From assembly GCF_026248825.1 (NCBI RefSeq), contig NZ_CP110973.1:4175501-4239500 (forward strand): 64,000 nt of DNA, read 5' to 3'. A program made the translations under genes and the position numbers. Shown here piece after piece: positions 40,968 through 50,808 of this stretch (the first letter of the stretch is position 1; each line of letters begins with the position of its first letter). The notes below the pieces were generated by a model. The model did no database searches, had not been told where the DNA came from, and saw nothing but the letters and a program-made list of their open reading frames with translations. Source of the DNA: Larkinella insperata. Its GTDB lineage: Bacteria > Bacteroidota > Bacteroidia > Cytophagales > Spirosomataceae.

Positions 40968-43391
40968 TTACGACAGTTTTACGACCGTCACCCCGGCGCC
41001 CCCGCGGTCGGCGTGTTCGTCCTGCATGGAAGCCACCTGCGGGAACGTCCGAAGCTGGTTACGGACCAGCGTACGCAGAATACCGTCGCCCTTGCCGTGA
41101 ACAATCCGGAGTTCGGAGTAGCCCAGCATCAGGGCGTTGTTGATGAAATTGTCCAGTTCCACCAGCGCTTCTTCGCCCCGTTTGCCCCGAATGTCGAGGT
41201 TGAAGCTGAAGTTCATCATCTTCTCATTCAGGTCGATGCCCTGCAGTCGGGGACGGTTCGATTCGCCCACGGCTTCGCGGTAAACCTTGCGGCTAACTTT
41301 CTCCAGACGGTTGAGCTTGATGTTGGATTTCAGGTCACCAATCCGGATTTCGGCGTCTTTCCCGCGCAGGGAAAGCACCTCGCCAATGGTGGTCTGGCCC
41401 TTGATCCGGACAAAACTACCAACGGTAATGGCGGTATTATCGGGTAGAAACTCCTCTGTTTCAGTTTTATCGGCGTTGCGGGTCGGTTCGTCGGCCAGTG
41501 CTTCCTGTCGGAGTTCTTTTTTATCAAACTGCTCGAGTTCCTGCCGGACCAGCCGGGTCATGTCGCGTTCGGCCTTGTTTTCCTTAATCTCGCGAATGGT
41601 ATTTTCAATCCGCTGATTGGCTTCGGCCACCAGCGCTTTCGCCTTCTGCTTGGCTTCGTTCAGAATCCGTTTCTGGTCGTTGTCGAGCCGGGTTTTCAGG
41701 GCGTTGGTTTCGGCCAGTTGCTGCGCCAGTTTCCGCTGATTAATCCCGACTTCCAGGTTCTTTTCGGCAAAGACCCGCTTCTCAATATCGAGTTCTTTCA
41801 GCAGTTTTTCGAGGTTTACCTGCTGGGAGCCGAGCTTTTCCTTGGCCCGGTCGATCACCGGTTTGGGCAGACCGATCTTCGAAGCAATTTCAAACGCAAA
41901 CGAGCTACCCGGACGGCCAATTTCGAGTTCGTACAGCGGCTCAAGATTTTCCCCGTCAAACCGCATGGCCCCGTTCACCAGACCCGTCGTTTTGTCGGCA
42001 AACAGTTTCAGGTTGGTGTAGTGCGTATTGATGACCCCATACGCCCCGGATTTGGTCAACTCTTCCAGAATGGCTTCGGCAATGGCGCCCCCCAGACCCG
42101 GTTCGGTTCCGGTACCAAATTCGTCGATGAGAAACAGCGTCTTGCGGTTGGCGAAGGTCACAAACGCCTTCATGCTGGTCAGGTGGGAGCTGTAGGTACT
42201 GAGGTCGTTTTCCAGCGATTGTTCGTCGCCAATGTCGATAAACAGGTTCTGGAAAATACCCGCCGTTGAGCCTTCAATGACCGGAATCAGCAAACCGCTC
42301 TGGAGCATGTACTGCAACAATCCAATGGTTTTGAGCGCCACGGACTTACCCCCGGCGTTCGGCCCGGAGATGATCAGAATGCGCTGGCTGGTATCGAGCC
42401 GCAGGGTGAGCGGAACGACCTTCTTGCCTTGTTTCTGGAACGACAGATGCAGCAGCGGGTGCCGGGCCTGAAGCCAGTCGACCATCGGCTGGTTGACCAG
42501 TTTGGGCATGTCGGCATCAATCTGCACGGCCAGTTTGGCTTTGGCACGAATGAAATCGATCAGACCCAGAAACGTGGTAGCCCGCTGCAAATCCGGAAGG
42601 TAGGGGCGGAGCAAGGCCGTCAGCTCGCGCAGAATCCGGGCAATTTCGCGCCGTTCCTCGTATTCCAGTTCGCGGATTTCGTTGTTGGCGTCCAGCACTT
42701 CCGCCGGTTCGATAAATACCGTCTGTCCTGTGGATGACTCATCGTGAATAAAGCCTTTCAACCGTCGTTTGTGTTCGGCGGCAATCGGAATAACAACCCG
42801 TCCGTTCCGGATGGTCAGCGAACTGTCTTCCGGCATCCAGCCCTGCTGGCGGGCGCTTTTCATGATGCTGTCCATTTTTCGGCGCAAAGCCGCCTGTTCG
42901 CTGATGATGCGTCGGCGGATGTTGGCCAGTTCGGGGGAAGCCGAATCACGAACGTTTCCACGGTCGTCGATGACGCGCTCGATGGCTTCCGTCAGCTTTT
43001 TATCAACGCTAATGGATTCGGCCAGCTCGGTCAGGTACGGAAAGCTTTCTTTTTCCTTTCCGGCCAGAAAACGCAGGCACTGCTGGATGGTCCGGAGCGT
43101 CAGTTTGAGATCAAAGAATTCCTGCTCCGTGAGCATCATGCCCTCAATCCGGATTTTGCCCAGTTGCGGGCGAATATCCAGGTAGTTGGACGACGGAAAT
43201 TCCGGTTCGTACTGCACGATGGTTTTGAACTCGGACACCTGCCGCAGCATTTTGTCGATCAACTGGAAGTTGTCGGAAAACCGTATTTTATCAACATACG
43301 ACTGTCCGAGCGGACTCAAACAAGCTTCCCGGAGTAAGTCGCGGATTTTATCAAAACCTAATTTTTGTTCGAATGAATCAGGGTAAAGCAT
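40968..43391 (-). CDS. mutS2: Endonuclease MutS2
   Basis: An 807-residue protein with the MutS2 plan: core and clamp region, ATPase and a long coiled coil, then a C-terminal Smr nuclease domain. The Walker A motif is ISGPNAGGKSVALKT (about residue 340), Walker B lies in LFLIDEFGTGTEP, and the Smr part shows NLDIRGKRGEEALVELD and LRIVHGKGDGILRTLVR. MutS2 suppresses recombination and, in some bacteria, rescues collided ribosomes by splitting or cutting; which applies here is not known. ATG 43391 gives the family start MLYPDSFEQKLGFDKIR. Confidence 0.95.
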   Translation of the reverse strand: MLYPDSFEQKLGFDKIRDLLREACLSPLGQSYVDKIRFSDNFQLIDKMLRQVSEFKTIVQYEPEFPSSNYLDIRPQLGKIRIEGMMLTEQEFFDLKLTLRTIQQCLRFLAGKEKESFPYLTELAESISVDKKLTEAIERVIDDRGNVRDSASPELANIRRRIISEQAALRRKMDSIMKSARQQGWMPEDSSLTIRNGRVVIPIAAEHKRRLKGFIHDESSTGQTVFIEPAEVLDANNEIRELEYEERREIARILRELTALLRPYLPDLQRATTFLGLIDFIRAKAKLAVQIDADMPKLVNQPMVDWLQARHPLLHLSFQKQGKKVVPLTLRLDTSQRILIISGPNAGGKSVALKTIGLLQYMLQSGLLIPVIEGSTAGIFQNLFIDIGDEQSLENDLSTYSSHLTSMKAFVTFANRKTLFLIDEFGTGTEPGLGGAIAEAILEELTKSGAYGVINTHYTNLKLFADKTTGLVNGAMRFDGENLEPLYELEIGRPGSSFAFEIASKIGLPKPVIDRAKEKLGSQQVNLEKLLKELDIEKRVFAEKNLEVGINQRKLAQQLAETNALKTRLDNDQKRILNEAKQKAKALVAEANQRIENTIREIKENKAERDMTRLVRQELEQFDKKELRQEALADEPTRNADKTETEEFLPDNTAITVGSFVRIKGQTTIGEVLSLRGKDAEIRIGDLKSNIKLNRLEKVSRKVYREAVGESNRPRLQGIDLNEKMMNFSFNLDIRGKRGEEALVELDNFINNALMLGYSELRIVHGKGDGILRTLVRNQLRTFPQVASMQDEHADRGGAGVTVVKLS

Positions 43392-43601
43392 TTAAATTGT
43401 TTTCTTGTTGTTACTACAGACCACTGGTCCATGTATTAACTAACACCAACGGCGCGCAAGCAGTTCTTTATAATTTGATTCTGTTGGGCGTAAAAAGCCG
43501 CAAAGCTACGGAGTAAAAACGAATTCCAGTTTTGTCCGCCGGTTGGTTACCGAAAACCGGCGCTGTAGCCCAAATTTCACCAAATGATGCCATCTTGACG
43601 T

Positions 43602-44465
43602 ATGGATTCGTTTAAACTGATTGAATGTCCCCGCGATGCGATGCAGGGGTTACACGGTTTCATCCCGACGGAGGACAAAATCCGGTACCTGAACGCCCTG
43701 TTGTGGGTGGGTTTTGATACGCTCGATTTCGGCAGTTTTGTGTCTCCCCAAGCCGTTCCGCAGATGCGCGATACAGCCGAAGTACTGGCCGGACTGGACC
43801 TGAGCGGCACCCCGACGAAATTGCTTGCCATTGTAGCCAACCTTCGCGGGGCCGAGCGGGCGGTGACGTACCCCCAGATTCAGTACCTGGGTTTTCCGCT
43901 GTCGGTTTCGGAAACGTTTCAGCTGCGCAACACCAACAAGACCATTGAACAGGCGTTTGCGGAGGTACAAAATATTCAGAACCTGTGTGTTGAGCACGGG
44001 AAAAAACTGGTCGTTTACCTGTCGATGGGGTTTGGCAATCCGTACGGAGATCCCTACAGTCCTGAGTTAATTGGACGATTTACCGAGCGGCTGGTTCAAC
44101 TTGGCGTTACCATTATTGCGCCTTCGGATACCGTTGGCACTTCGACGCCCGATGGCATTGAAACCCTGTTCCGGCATTTGCTGCACGCATTTCCGGCCGT
44201 CGAATTCGGGGCTCACCTGCATTCCCGGCCCGATCAGGTGGCCGAAAAAGTGCAGGCCGCCTGGCGGGCGGGTGTCCGCCGTATCGACGGCGCGTTGCTC
44301 GGTTTCGGTGGCTGTCCGATGGCGGCCGATGAGCTAACCGGCAACCTGCCCACCGAGCAGGTGGTGGACCTGCTCGGACAGGCCGGTGTTACATTGACGA
44401 TTGATCGAACCCGCTTGGCCGAAGCGCTGGTTTTATCGGCCGAAATCCTGGGCGCGCGCCCTTAG
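43602..44465 (+). CDS. Hydroxymethylglutaryl-CoA lyase-like protein
   Basis: A 287-residue TIM-barrel protein of the HMG-CoA lyase/homocitrate synthase superfamily. The start IECPRDAMQGLHGFIPT replaces the usual E-x-P-R-D-G-x-Q with a matching layout; SFVSPQAVPQM and the C-terminal GGCPMAADELTGN carry the lyase-type metal His region and the G-x-G-G-C-P signature. It would cleave HMG-CoA to acetyl-CoA and acetoacetate in leucine breakdown, but the neighbours give no direct support. A start at ATG 43602 is clear. Confidence 0.88.
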   Translation: MDSFKLIECPRDAMQGLHGFIPTEDKIRYLNALLWVGFDTLDFGSFVSPQAVPQMRDTAEVLAGLDLSGTPTKLLAIVANLRGAERAVTYPQIQYLGFPLSVSETFQLRNTNKTIEQAFAEVQNIQNLCVEHGKKLVVYLSMGFGNPYGDPYSPELIGRFTERLVQLGVTIIAPSDTVGTSTPDGIETLFRHLLHAFPAVEFGAHLHSRPDQVAEKVQAAWRAGVRRIDGALLGFGGCPMAADELTGNLPTEQVVDLLGQAGVTLTIDRTRLAEALVLSAEILGARP

Positions 44466-44552
44466 GAACGGGCTGTTGATCCGGGTGAAAGAGACTCAAT
44501 TCCGCAACATCAGCTAAACCACACGATCAGCCCTACGCGGTCCGACCAGCGA

Positions 44553-45080
44553 TCACGAAAGAAAAATCGATTGAACTTCGTCCTTGACAGCTTTCAGACC
44601 ACCGGCGGTCGGTTGGATGTCCTTCTGAATGATTTTGTCGAAAATGCGCTTGGACAATTCCAGGGCGGGGGCGTCGGGAGCAACTTCGCCAGCCGCTTCG
44701 TTGATCAGGATAACCACCTCATTCATAGCGGTCTGAATGGATTCCCACACAGTCTGGCTCATGTAAATCTGTTGCGAAACGTTGTGGTTGTATTCCTCGC
44801 GAATCTCACGCAGCAGCAATTGTTGAAACTCCAGGGCCGCTGCTGCCTGGCCGCTCAGCCGCAGCAGCAGGTTGTTGGGGGTTATTCGTTCCAGAAACAG
44901 CGCCATGCGTTCGTAGGCCTGAAGCCGCAACGGGGTTACTTCACTGGCGTAACGGGTTTTCAGCTCGACGCGTTGTTTCTCGGCTTCCCGTTCCAACAAT
45001 AATTTGACCGTCAGATACATTCCGTATAAAACCAAACCGGCCGGAACCAGCAATTTTAACAGATCGGCAAAAATATCCAT
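44553..45080 (-). CDS. Conserved membrane-anchored protein of Bacteroidota (possibly DUF7935)
   Basis: A 175-residue protein with one N-terminal membrane helix (about 5-28, LLKLLVPAGLVLYGMYLTVKLLL), then a charged linker and a helical cytoplasmic part. Segments such as TPLRLQAYERMALFLERITPNNLLLRL and LREIREEYNHNVSQQIYMS are, as I recall, a widespread Bacteroidota pattern, but no function is known. The family number is from memory and should be treated as uncertain. It is divergent from the HesB-like gene across 170 bp. Confidence 0.72.
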   Translation of the reverse strand: MDIFADLLKLLVPAGLVLYGMYLTVKLLLEREAEKQRVELKTRYASEVTPLRLQAYERMALFLERITPNNLLLRLSGQAAAALEFQQLLLREIREEYNHNVSQQIYMSQTVWESIQTAMNEVVILINEAAGEVAPDAPALELSKRIFDKIIQKDIQPTAGGLKAVKDEVQSIFLS

Positions 45081-45250
45081 AGGGGTTTCAAGAGCAGTGA
45101 TTCGATTCGGTTTTGCCGTCGCGGGGTAATTGCCCGACCGGGGCAGAAAGTTAACCAGGATCGTGCACTATAAGCTGAAATAATTAGTTATTGACTAAAT
45201 TGTGAGCAAAGTTTGTAATTTTCATTCAGCAAACGGAATTTTTACCTAGT

Positions 45251-45583
45251 ATGTTTTTTGATGAGATCAAAAATCCAGTCCGTCTAACGCCCGAAGCCCG
45301 TACGCAAATTCAGGACACTTTCCGGGCCAATAAAATTCCGGATACGTATGGTTTACGGGTTGGTGTCCGGGGTGGAGGATGCGGTTCATCGTGGCTCTTA
45401 GGCTTCGATCAGCCCGGCCAGACCGACGAAGTGTTTGAAATTGACTCTATTAGGATCATTATTGATAAAAAGCATTTGTTGTACGTCTTTGGCGTCGAGG
45501 TTGGGTATGAGAATACCGAAGAGGAGCGCGGTTTCACAATTCAGAAGCCCGACGAAAAATTAGCCGGCCGTTCAGTAAAGTAA
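45251..45583 (+). CDS. HesB/IscA family protein lacking the C-terminal cysteines
   Basis: A 110-residue relative of the A-type iron-sulfur carriers. The family start VRLTPEARTQI and the loop VRGGGCGSSWLLGFD are present, with Cys44 as the only cysteine. Canonical IscA/SufA proteins end in CGCGxSF; here the region is GFTIQKPDEKL without cysteine. Binding a cluster with one cysteine would need a dimer or other ligands. Such degenerate members occur in Bacteroidota, so it may be normal for the lineage rather than broken. Confidence 0.82.
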   Translation: MFFDEIKNPVRLTPEARTQIQDTFRANKIPDTYGLRVGVRGGGCGSSWLLGFDQPGQTDEVFEIDSIRIIIDKKHLLYVFGVEVGYENTEEERGFTIQKPDEKLAGRSVK

Positions 45584-45657
45584 AGGGCTTGTTTTAAAAT
45601 TTGGCATGATTTTGGGGTTAAATAAACGAAAAGCATCGCCCTTTCATCAATCCTGGT

Positions 45658-48600
45658 GTGAGTCTACTCAACAAACATATATTCTTAATCTTGTCGCTGC
45701 TGGCATTAGGTCTGTCAGTTTTCTTCTATTCGGTCTTGGAAAGAGGAGCAATCAGTGCGGCCGACGAGCAATACCTGCATACCACCCAACAACGGATTAA
45801 AAAAGAGCTGGCCATCAGTTCGGAGGAGCTTCAACTGGTCACGGAGCGCCTTAAAGAAGAAAAACCACCCTATGCGTTTACGGAGTTATACCGGGAAACG
45901 AAATATCCGTATTACATTTTTCGCAACAAAAAGCTTCTTTTCTGGTCTGATCACCGGTTTGTGCCGGGGTATAAGCGGCTCAAAAGCATCCTTTATCCCA
46001 GGCTGGTGTCTTTCCCCCGGGGCGATTATTTGGTCAGCCGGCAGTTTATCAAACACGGCGCGGATTCGCTGGAGATCTTTTCGCTGGTGAACGTTCAACG
46101 CAACTACCGTAACGAAACGAACTACCTGCGTTCGGGGTACAATCCGGACCTGTTCTCGCTTGATCCCGCGGAGATCAAGATGGAGAAAAGCAACGTCCAC
46201 CAAAGTATGTTTGACCAGACGCCCGTCTATCTGTTTTCGGTGGTGCCTCCGCAACTGAAGGATTACCAGAATCAAACTTCACCGGTCAATACGGTCATAT
46301 TGGCGCTGCTGTCGGTGTTTTTCATGGGAATCTACCTGGTTCGTAGCACGTTACGATTACGGCGCAGACGGCATTACGGTGCGGGATGGATCATTCTGGC
46401 CCTGTATTTAGTGATGTTGCGCGCGGTGATGCTGTATTTCGGCGTTCCGTTTCTCTTCTTCGAATCTGACCTCTTTAACCCCAAATATTTCGGCCCTTCT
46501 CCGGGCGCTCCATCCCTGGGCGACTTGCTGTTGAATTGCCTGGTGATTGTGTTGCTGGCTTTGTATCTGGCCAACACGTTTTACCGCACCCAGTCGTATT
46601 ATTGGCTGCTCCGGCAGTCGGATGGTTTAAAGGCCGTGGTGTCGGTGATTACGGTTATTCTGAGCTACGGCGTCTTTTTTGTCTGTTTCAGAGGAATCAG
46701 TACCTTGTACGAAAAAGCGGATTTTACGCTCGATATCACGCGGAGTCTTTCGTTTAACAGCCTCAAATTGGCTTGTCTGCTAGTTTTTATTGGCATCTCG
46801 ACCGCTTTCTTCCTCCTGCAACACGTTTTATCGAGTTTGTTTATCCGGCTGAATTTATCTTACCTGCGCGGTTTGCTCTGGTTCAGCGTGGGTACGGCGC
46901 TGGCCGTGTTGTTCTTCTGGCAATTTCCGGAGCCAATGCCGTGGCTTTTAAGTATTCAGGCGCTGCTCTTTGTGGTGCTGTACCTGAGTCGTTTTCCGCG
47001 GGCGCTTTACGCATTTCGCTTCAAAACAACGCTCTATCTGTTCTTCTCGGCTTTTGTCTGCGCTGCCGTAGCAACATTTGTTGTGTATCAGCAGGGCATT
47101 CAAAAAGACCTGATTGACAAGCGTGAGTTCGGCCAGCAGTTGCTGGTTGAAAACGACGCATTTGGTGAATTTATGCTCAACCGATCGCGGGTGGCCATTA
47201 GCCGGGATACGCTTATTCTCCAGTCGCTGGCCAGTGATACGGCTTCGGGAGGGTCCATCGAGCAGCGAGTAAAATCGCATCTGGACAAGTATTTCGAGCG
47301 GTATACAACTGAAATACAGGCTTTCCAGGAGAAGCCCCGACTGGACAACGACCGTCAGACGGGTGTTAGCTACGCCAGTTATGCCAAACGGTATCGGCAG
47401 GAAAAATACGAAACTCAGTACGAAGACATCTTTTTCATTAACGGAGCTGGTAATGATTTCCGGAAGCATTACGTACAGTTCATCGACATGAAAGAAGGTG
47501 ATAGATTGGTGGGCCGTGTGGTACTTGATCTGAAACTGGGTCGTAGCCAGTCCGATAGTCTTTATGCTGAACCGCTGATCAGTAAACAGTTTATTCTGGC
47601 ACCGGAAACACAAGCGTATGCCTACGCCGTTTATAATCCCGATAAGCGGTTGCTTTACAGCAATTCCGGGTATAATTACGAACGCCAATTATCGGATAAA
47701 ACGCTGGCTTCGGCCGATCTGTATGAAACGGGCACCGTCCAAAATAACTTTAAGCATGTTGGAATAAAAGACCAGAGTGGCCGGATCGTCATCGTTTCCT
47801 CCAAAAGCTATCCCGCTCGGAATATTCTTTCCAATTTTTCGTTTCTGTACCTGGTTCTGATTGTATTTATTTTAACCCTGGTTGTTCTTTATACCATCCG
47901 CTTTGGTCTTTCCCGGTTTTACATCAATTATTCGACAAAAACGCAGCTCTATCTGAATGTCGCCTTCTTTCTCCCGATGGCGTTGGTTGTAGCCATTACA
48001 TTCGGTGTTATTAGCTCAAATTACAAAGATTACCAGGAAAATAGCTATTTGTCTGACGCCAAAAATATCAGCGGCAACCTCGTGGGAAGCTGGACTAACT
48101 TGCAGGCAACCATTCGGCAGGGCGATCAGACCCGCATTGAGGCCGAACTGCAGAAGGTTACCCCGGGCGACCATGTCGGCATTAGTGTGTTTAACACCAA
48201 AGGACGCTTGGTCTGTTCTACGCAACCGCTGTTGTACGTAAACGGAAGTTTATCCAAACGCATCAATCCGGAAGCTTATATTCATTTGATTGAAGAAAAA
48301 GACAACCTGATGCTGTTGCTTGAATCTCTGGGCACGAAGCAGTATAAAACAGCGTATGCCACCATTCAGGGGTACGACGGACAACCGCTGGGCATTCTGG
48401 CCGTTTCCCATTTTGACTCCGAATCTGAACTGGAGCGCCAGTTGATCGACGTTGTTACGACGGCCCTGAGCGTATTTATTGGTTTGTTTCTGGTCTTTTT
48501 GCTCGTCTCTTACTGGGCTTCCAACCTGCTGACGAAACCGTTGAAGATCATCACCCAGAAAATCCGGAAAACCAATCTCGACCGGCTCAACGAACCACTG

Positions 48601-49416
48601 GACTGGAAATCGGACGACGAAATTGGCCTTCTGATTGGCGAGTACAACCGGATGCTGGTCAAGCTGGAAGAGAAAAAACAGGCGCTGTCGCAAAGTGAAA
48701 AACAGTCGGCCTGGCGGGAAATGGCCAAGCAGGTAGCGCACGAAATCAAAAACCCGCTGACTCCGATGAAGTTAACGCTTCAGCACCTGCAACGGACGCT
48801 GCAATCGGACAATCCGGCGGCCAAGCGGGTGTTGCAACGGACGCTGGACACGCTGCTCGATCAGATCGACAACCTGAGTGCCATTGCCACTTCGTTCTCC
48901 GATTTTGCCAAAATGCCATTGCCCAAAAATGAATTGTTTGAACTCACCTCGGTCATTCACAAGGCTGCGGACCTGTACGCCGATGACGGGAAGATTACCC
49001 TCATTCGCGATATTTCTCCCTATCCGGTGATGGTAATGGGCGACCGGCAGCTGATTGGCCGGATTTTAACCAATCTGATTATCAATAGCGTACAATCCGT
49101 CTCCGGAGACCGTAAGCCCATCATTCATTTACGTCTTTCGGTCAATGAAGAGTACATCAACGTCGAAATCAGTGACAATGGCGCGGGCGTTCCGGAAGCC
49201 ATTCGCAACAAAATATTCCTTCCCAACTTTACTACGAAAGAAGGAGGTTCAGGGTTGGGTCTGGCTATTGCCAAACGGGGTATTGAACATGCCGGTGGTA
49301 GCATCTGGTTTGAAACGGAAACCGGCGAAGGAACTACCTTCTTTATTACCTTACCGCACATACTTTCCGTTGGAGCGGGAAGTGGTTTGAAAGGGGAGAG
49401 CGTAGGCCAAAGTTGA
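45658..49416 (+). CDS. Large NtrY-like membrane sensor histidine kinase
   Basis: A 1252-residue kinase. It begins with GTG 45658 (MSLLNKHIFLILSLLALGLS), the only start that keeps the first membrane helix. After an N-terminal extracytoplasmic part come about eight more hydrophobic segments (about 210-480), a second extracytoplasmic region, another pair of helices, a HAMP domain (NLLTKPLKIITQKIRKTNLDRL, about 965-1005) and the kinase core. The phosphoacceptor is His1028 (QVAHEIKNPLTPMKL), with NLIINSVQS, DNGAGVPEAI and GGSGLGLAIAKR following. The arrangement resembles NtrY; no NtrX-type regulator or other partner gene adjoins it. Confidence 0.92.
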   Translation: MSLLNKHIFLILSLLALGLSVFFYSVLERGAISAADEQYLHTTQQRIKKELAISSEELQLVTERLKEEKPPYAFTELYRETKYPYYIFRNKKLLFWSDHRFVPGYKRLKSILYPRLVSFPRGDYLVSRQFIKHGADSLEIFSLVNVQRNYRNETNYLRSGYNPDLFSLDPAEIKMEKSNVHQSMFDQTPVYLFSVVPPQLKDYQNQTSPVNTVILALLSVFFMGIYLVRSTLRLRRRRHYGAGWIILALYLVMLRAVMLYFGVPFLFFESDLFNPKYFGPSPGAPSLGDLLLNCLVIVLLALYLANTFYRTQSYYWLLRQSDGLKAVVSVITVILSYGVFFVCFRGISTLYEKADFTLDITRSLSFNSLKLACLLVFIGISTAFFLLQHVLSSLFIRLNLSYLRGLLWFSVGTALAVLFFWQFPEPMPWLLSIQALLFVVLYLSRFPRALYAFRFKTTLYLFFSAFVCAAVATFVVYQQGIQKDLIDKREFGQQLLVENDAFGEFMLNRSRVAISRDTLILQSLASDTASGGSIEQRVKSHLDKYFERYTTEIQAFQEKPRLDNDRQTGVSYASYAKRYRQEKYETQYEDIFFINGAGNDFRKHYVQFIDMKEGDRLVGRVVLDLKLGRSQSDSLYAEPLISKQFILAPETQAYAYAVYNPDKRLLYSNSGYNYERQLSDKTLASADLYETGTVQNNFKHVGIKDQSGRIVIVSSKSYPARNILSNFSFLYLVLIVFILTLVVLYTIRFGLSRFYINYSTKTQLYLNVAFFLPMALVVAITFGVISSNYKDYQENSYLSDAKNISGNLVGSWTNLQATIRQGDQTRIEAELQKVTPGDHVGISVFNTKGRLVCSTQPLLYVNGSLSKRINPEAYIHLIEEKDNLMLLLESLGTKQYKTAYATIQGYDGQPLGILAVSHFDSESELERQLIDVVTTALSVFIGLFLVFLLVSYWASNLLTKPLKIITQKIRKTNLDRLNEPLDWKSDDEIGLLIGEYNRMLVKLEEKKQALSQSEKQSAWREMAKQVAHEIKNPLTPMKLTLQHLQRTLQSDNPAAKRVLQRTLDTLLDQIDNLSAIATSFSDFAKMPLPKNELFELTSVIHKAADLYADDGKITLIRDISPYPVMVMGDRQLIGRILTNLIINSVQSVSGDRKPIIHLRLSVNEEYINVEISDNGAGVPEAIRNKIFLPNFTTKEGGSGLGLAIAKRGIEHAGGSIWFETETGEGTTFFITLPHILSVGAGSGLKGESVGQS

Positions 49417-49460
49417 GACACTAGCGAAGTGCCATGATAAAAGTAAGCTCGGTATAAGGC

Positions 49461-50030
49461 TTATTCATCGTCAATTGTAACGTGCTTCCAGTTTTCGCCG
49501 GAGCGAATCCGGTTCAGTTGGGTGTGGGTAATACCAAACTGCTTGGCAATCATCTTCAAACGGTTTTTCTCATTTTTCAGCAGTTTCTTAATCATCTTTA
49601 CCTTCGATTCCGTGAGCTTGTAATTGCGGGTCCGGCGGGGAATTTCCCGGTTCAGAATGTTTGGACTGGTGCGGTTGTGCTCAATCATCTCCTCTTTCGA
49701 TACCCACTTCAGATTTTGATAATGATTGTTCTTCTTATCGTGGTCGAGATGGATGACAAACGTCTGGTCCGAATGTTCGCGCGTTAAGAACATCTCGGCG
49801 ACCAATTTGTGAAAATACCGGTTGATGGTTTTCCCCCCCGTTCGAATATTAAGTGAGCGATACCCCTGAATGGTAGAGCCATTGATGAGCGTACCCTCTT
49901 TGGGGGCATTTTGAAAGCTCTTCATGCGGCCGAAGTTGGAAACTTCGTAGTGCGGTGGATTTTCGACTCCGTCAAATTGGACTTGTACCCATTTTTCATT
50001 CCAGTAATTACTGGTACGTTTATCTGTCAT
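49461..50030 (-). CDS. Free-standing NUMOD4-HNH endonuclease-like protein
   Basis: A 189-residue protein with three parts seen in mobile homing enzymes: NUMOD4 (W-x-V-Q-F-DGVENPPHYEVSNFGRMKS, about 14-37), an HNH nuclease region (FVIHLDHDKKNNHYQNLKWVS, about 91-111) and a C-terminal helix-turn-helix-like unit (LTESKVKMIKKLLKN...MIAKQFGITHTQLNRIRSGENWKHV). It does not sit in an intron or interrupt a gene, and its flank is AT-richer than the rest of the window, which suggests acquisition. It may also be a domesticated single-copy gene. Confidence 0.86.
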   Translation of the reverse strand: MTDKRTSNYWNEKWVQVQFDGVENPPHYEVSNFGRMKSFQNAPKEGTLINGSTIQGYRSLNIRTGGKTINRYFHKLVAEMFLTREHSDQTFVIHLDHDKKNNHYQNLKWVSKEEMIEHNRTSPNILNREIPRRTRNYKLTESKVKMIKKLLKNEKNRLKMIAKQFGITHTQLNRIRSGENWKHVTIDDE

Positions 50031-50193
50031 TTTGGGATTAATGGTTAGTAACTAGGGCTGGGTTGTTGAACAATATATTAACGTAACTTCTAATCAACTG
50101 TTCGAGGAAATTTACAAAAAAATAGTATCAATCCATCAATATGCGACTATAACGAAAGGAATAAAACAATTTTTCCGATTCGGATGATCATGT

Positions 50194-50230
50194 GTTTGTT
50201 TAAGAATTGCACGAAAAGGTCTAAACAAAC
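50194..50230. repeat. 9-bp inverted repeat in an AT-rich divergent region
   Basis: GTTTGTTTA (50194-50202) and TAAACAAAC (50222-50230) are exact reverse complements with a 19-nt spacer. They lie in the 350-bp gene-free, AT-rich stretch 50031-50380 between the HNH gene and the divergent CoA-binding gene. Possible regulator site or weak hairpin; I see no other feature in that gap. Confidence 0.4.
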
Positions 50231-50380
50231 GAAACTTTTTAGGCGGAGACAGGCTAGGACAGTAGAAATGGTTTAATCAAGTCTGGAATGTATGTACGAA
50301 GTCTGGACGAATTGAGATTTGAAATATGAAACTAAACTGCCTCAATATAGTTTACAGATTAGTTACTTAGTAGCGTAAAG

Positions 50381-50743
50381 ATGAAAAGAAAAACACTCGT
50401 TATAGGTGCCACTGAAAACCCGGAACGGTATTCTAACCGGGCAGCTAATCGTTTGGTGCAGCAGGGCCATGAAGTAGAATTGCTTGGTTCACGACCCGGA
50501 ACAATCCGCAATAACCCCATCCACACCGGACAACCGGATCTGGCTGACATTGATACGGTTACGCTGTATGTGTCGGCCAAGAATCAGACAAACTTATACG
50601 ACTATATCAAAAAAATAAAGCCCCGGCGCGTTATTTTTAATCCGGGAACAGAGAATCCTGCCTTTCAAAAAGAATTACAGCAGGAGGGAATTGAGCCTGT
50701 TGAAGCCTGTACGCTGGTTATGCTGTCAATCGGAACGTATTGA
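50381..50743 (+). CDS. CoA-binding domain protein (YccU-like)
   Basis: A 120-residue single-domain protein with the CoA-binding Rossmann fold: KTLVIGATENPERYSNRAANRL, then DIDTVTLYVSAKNQ and KPRRVIFNPGTENPAFQKEL, ending IEPVEACTLVMLSIGTY, as in YccU/YneT-type proteins of succinyl-CoA synthetase-like fold. Function in these small members is unclear; some bind CoA derivatives. It stands alone with no close neighbour on its strand. Confidence 0.88.
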   Translation: MKRKTLVIGATENPERYSNRAANRLVQQGHEVELLGSRPGTIRNNPIHTGQPDLADIDTVTLYVSAKNQTNLYDYIKKIKPRRVIFNPGTENPAFQKELQQEGIEPVEACTLVMLSIGTY

Positions 50744-50808
50744 AAGCCGACAAAGGAAAAATCTTTAATAAAAATTTAACCCTTTAAGGCCGATAATTTA
50801 ATCTGCCC

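Noticed and set aside
49461..50030. NUMOD4-HNH gene as part of a group I intron or intein
   Set aside because: No split host gene, intron core or intein motif is visible around it.
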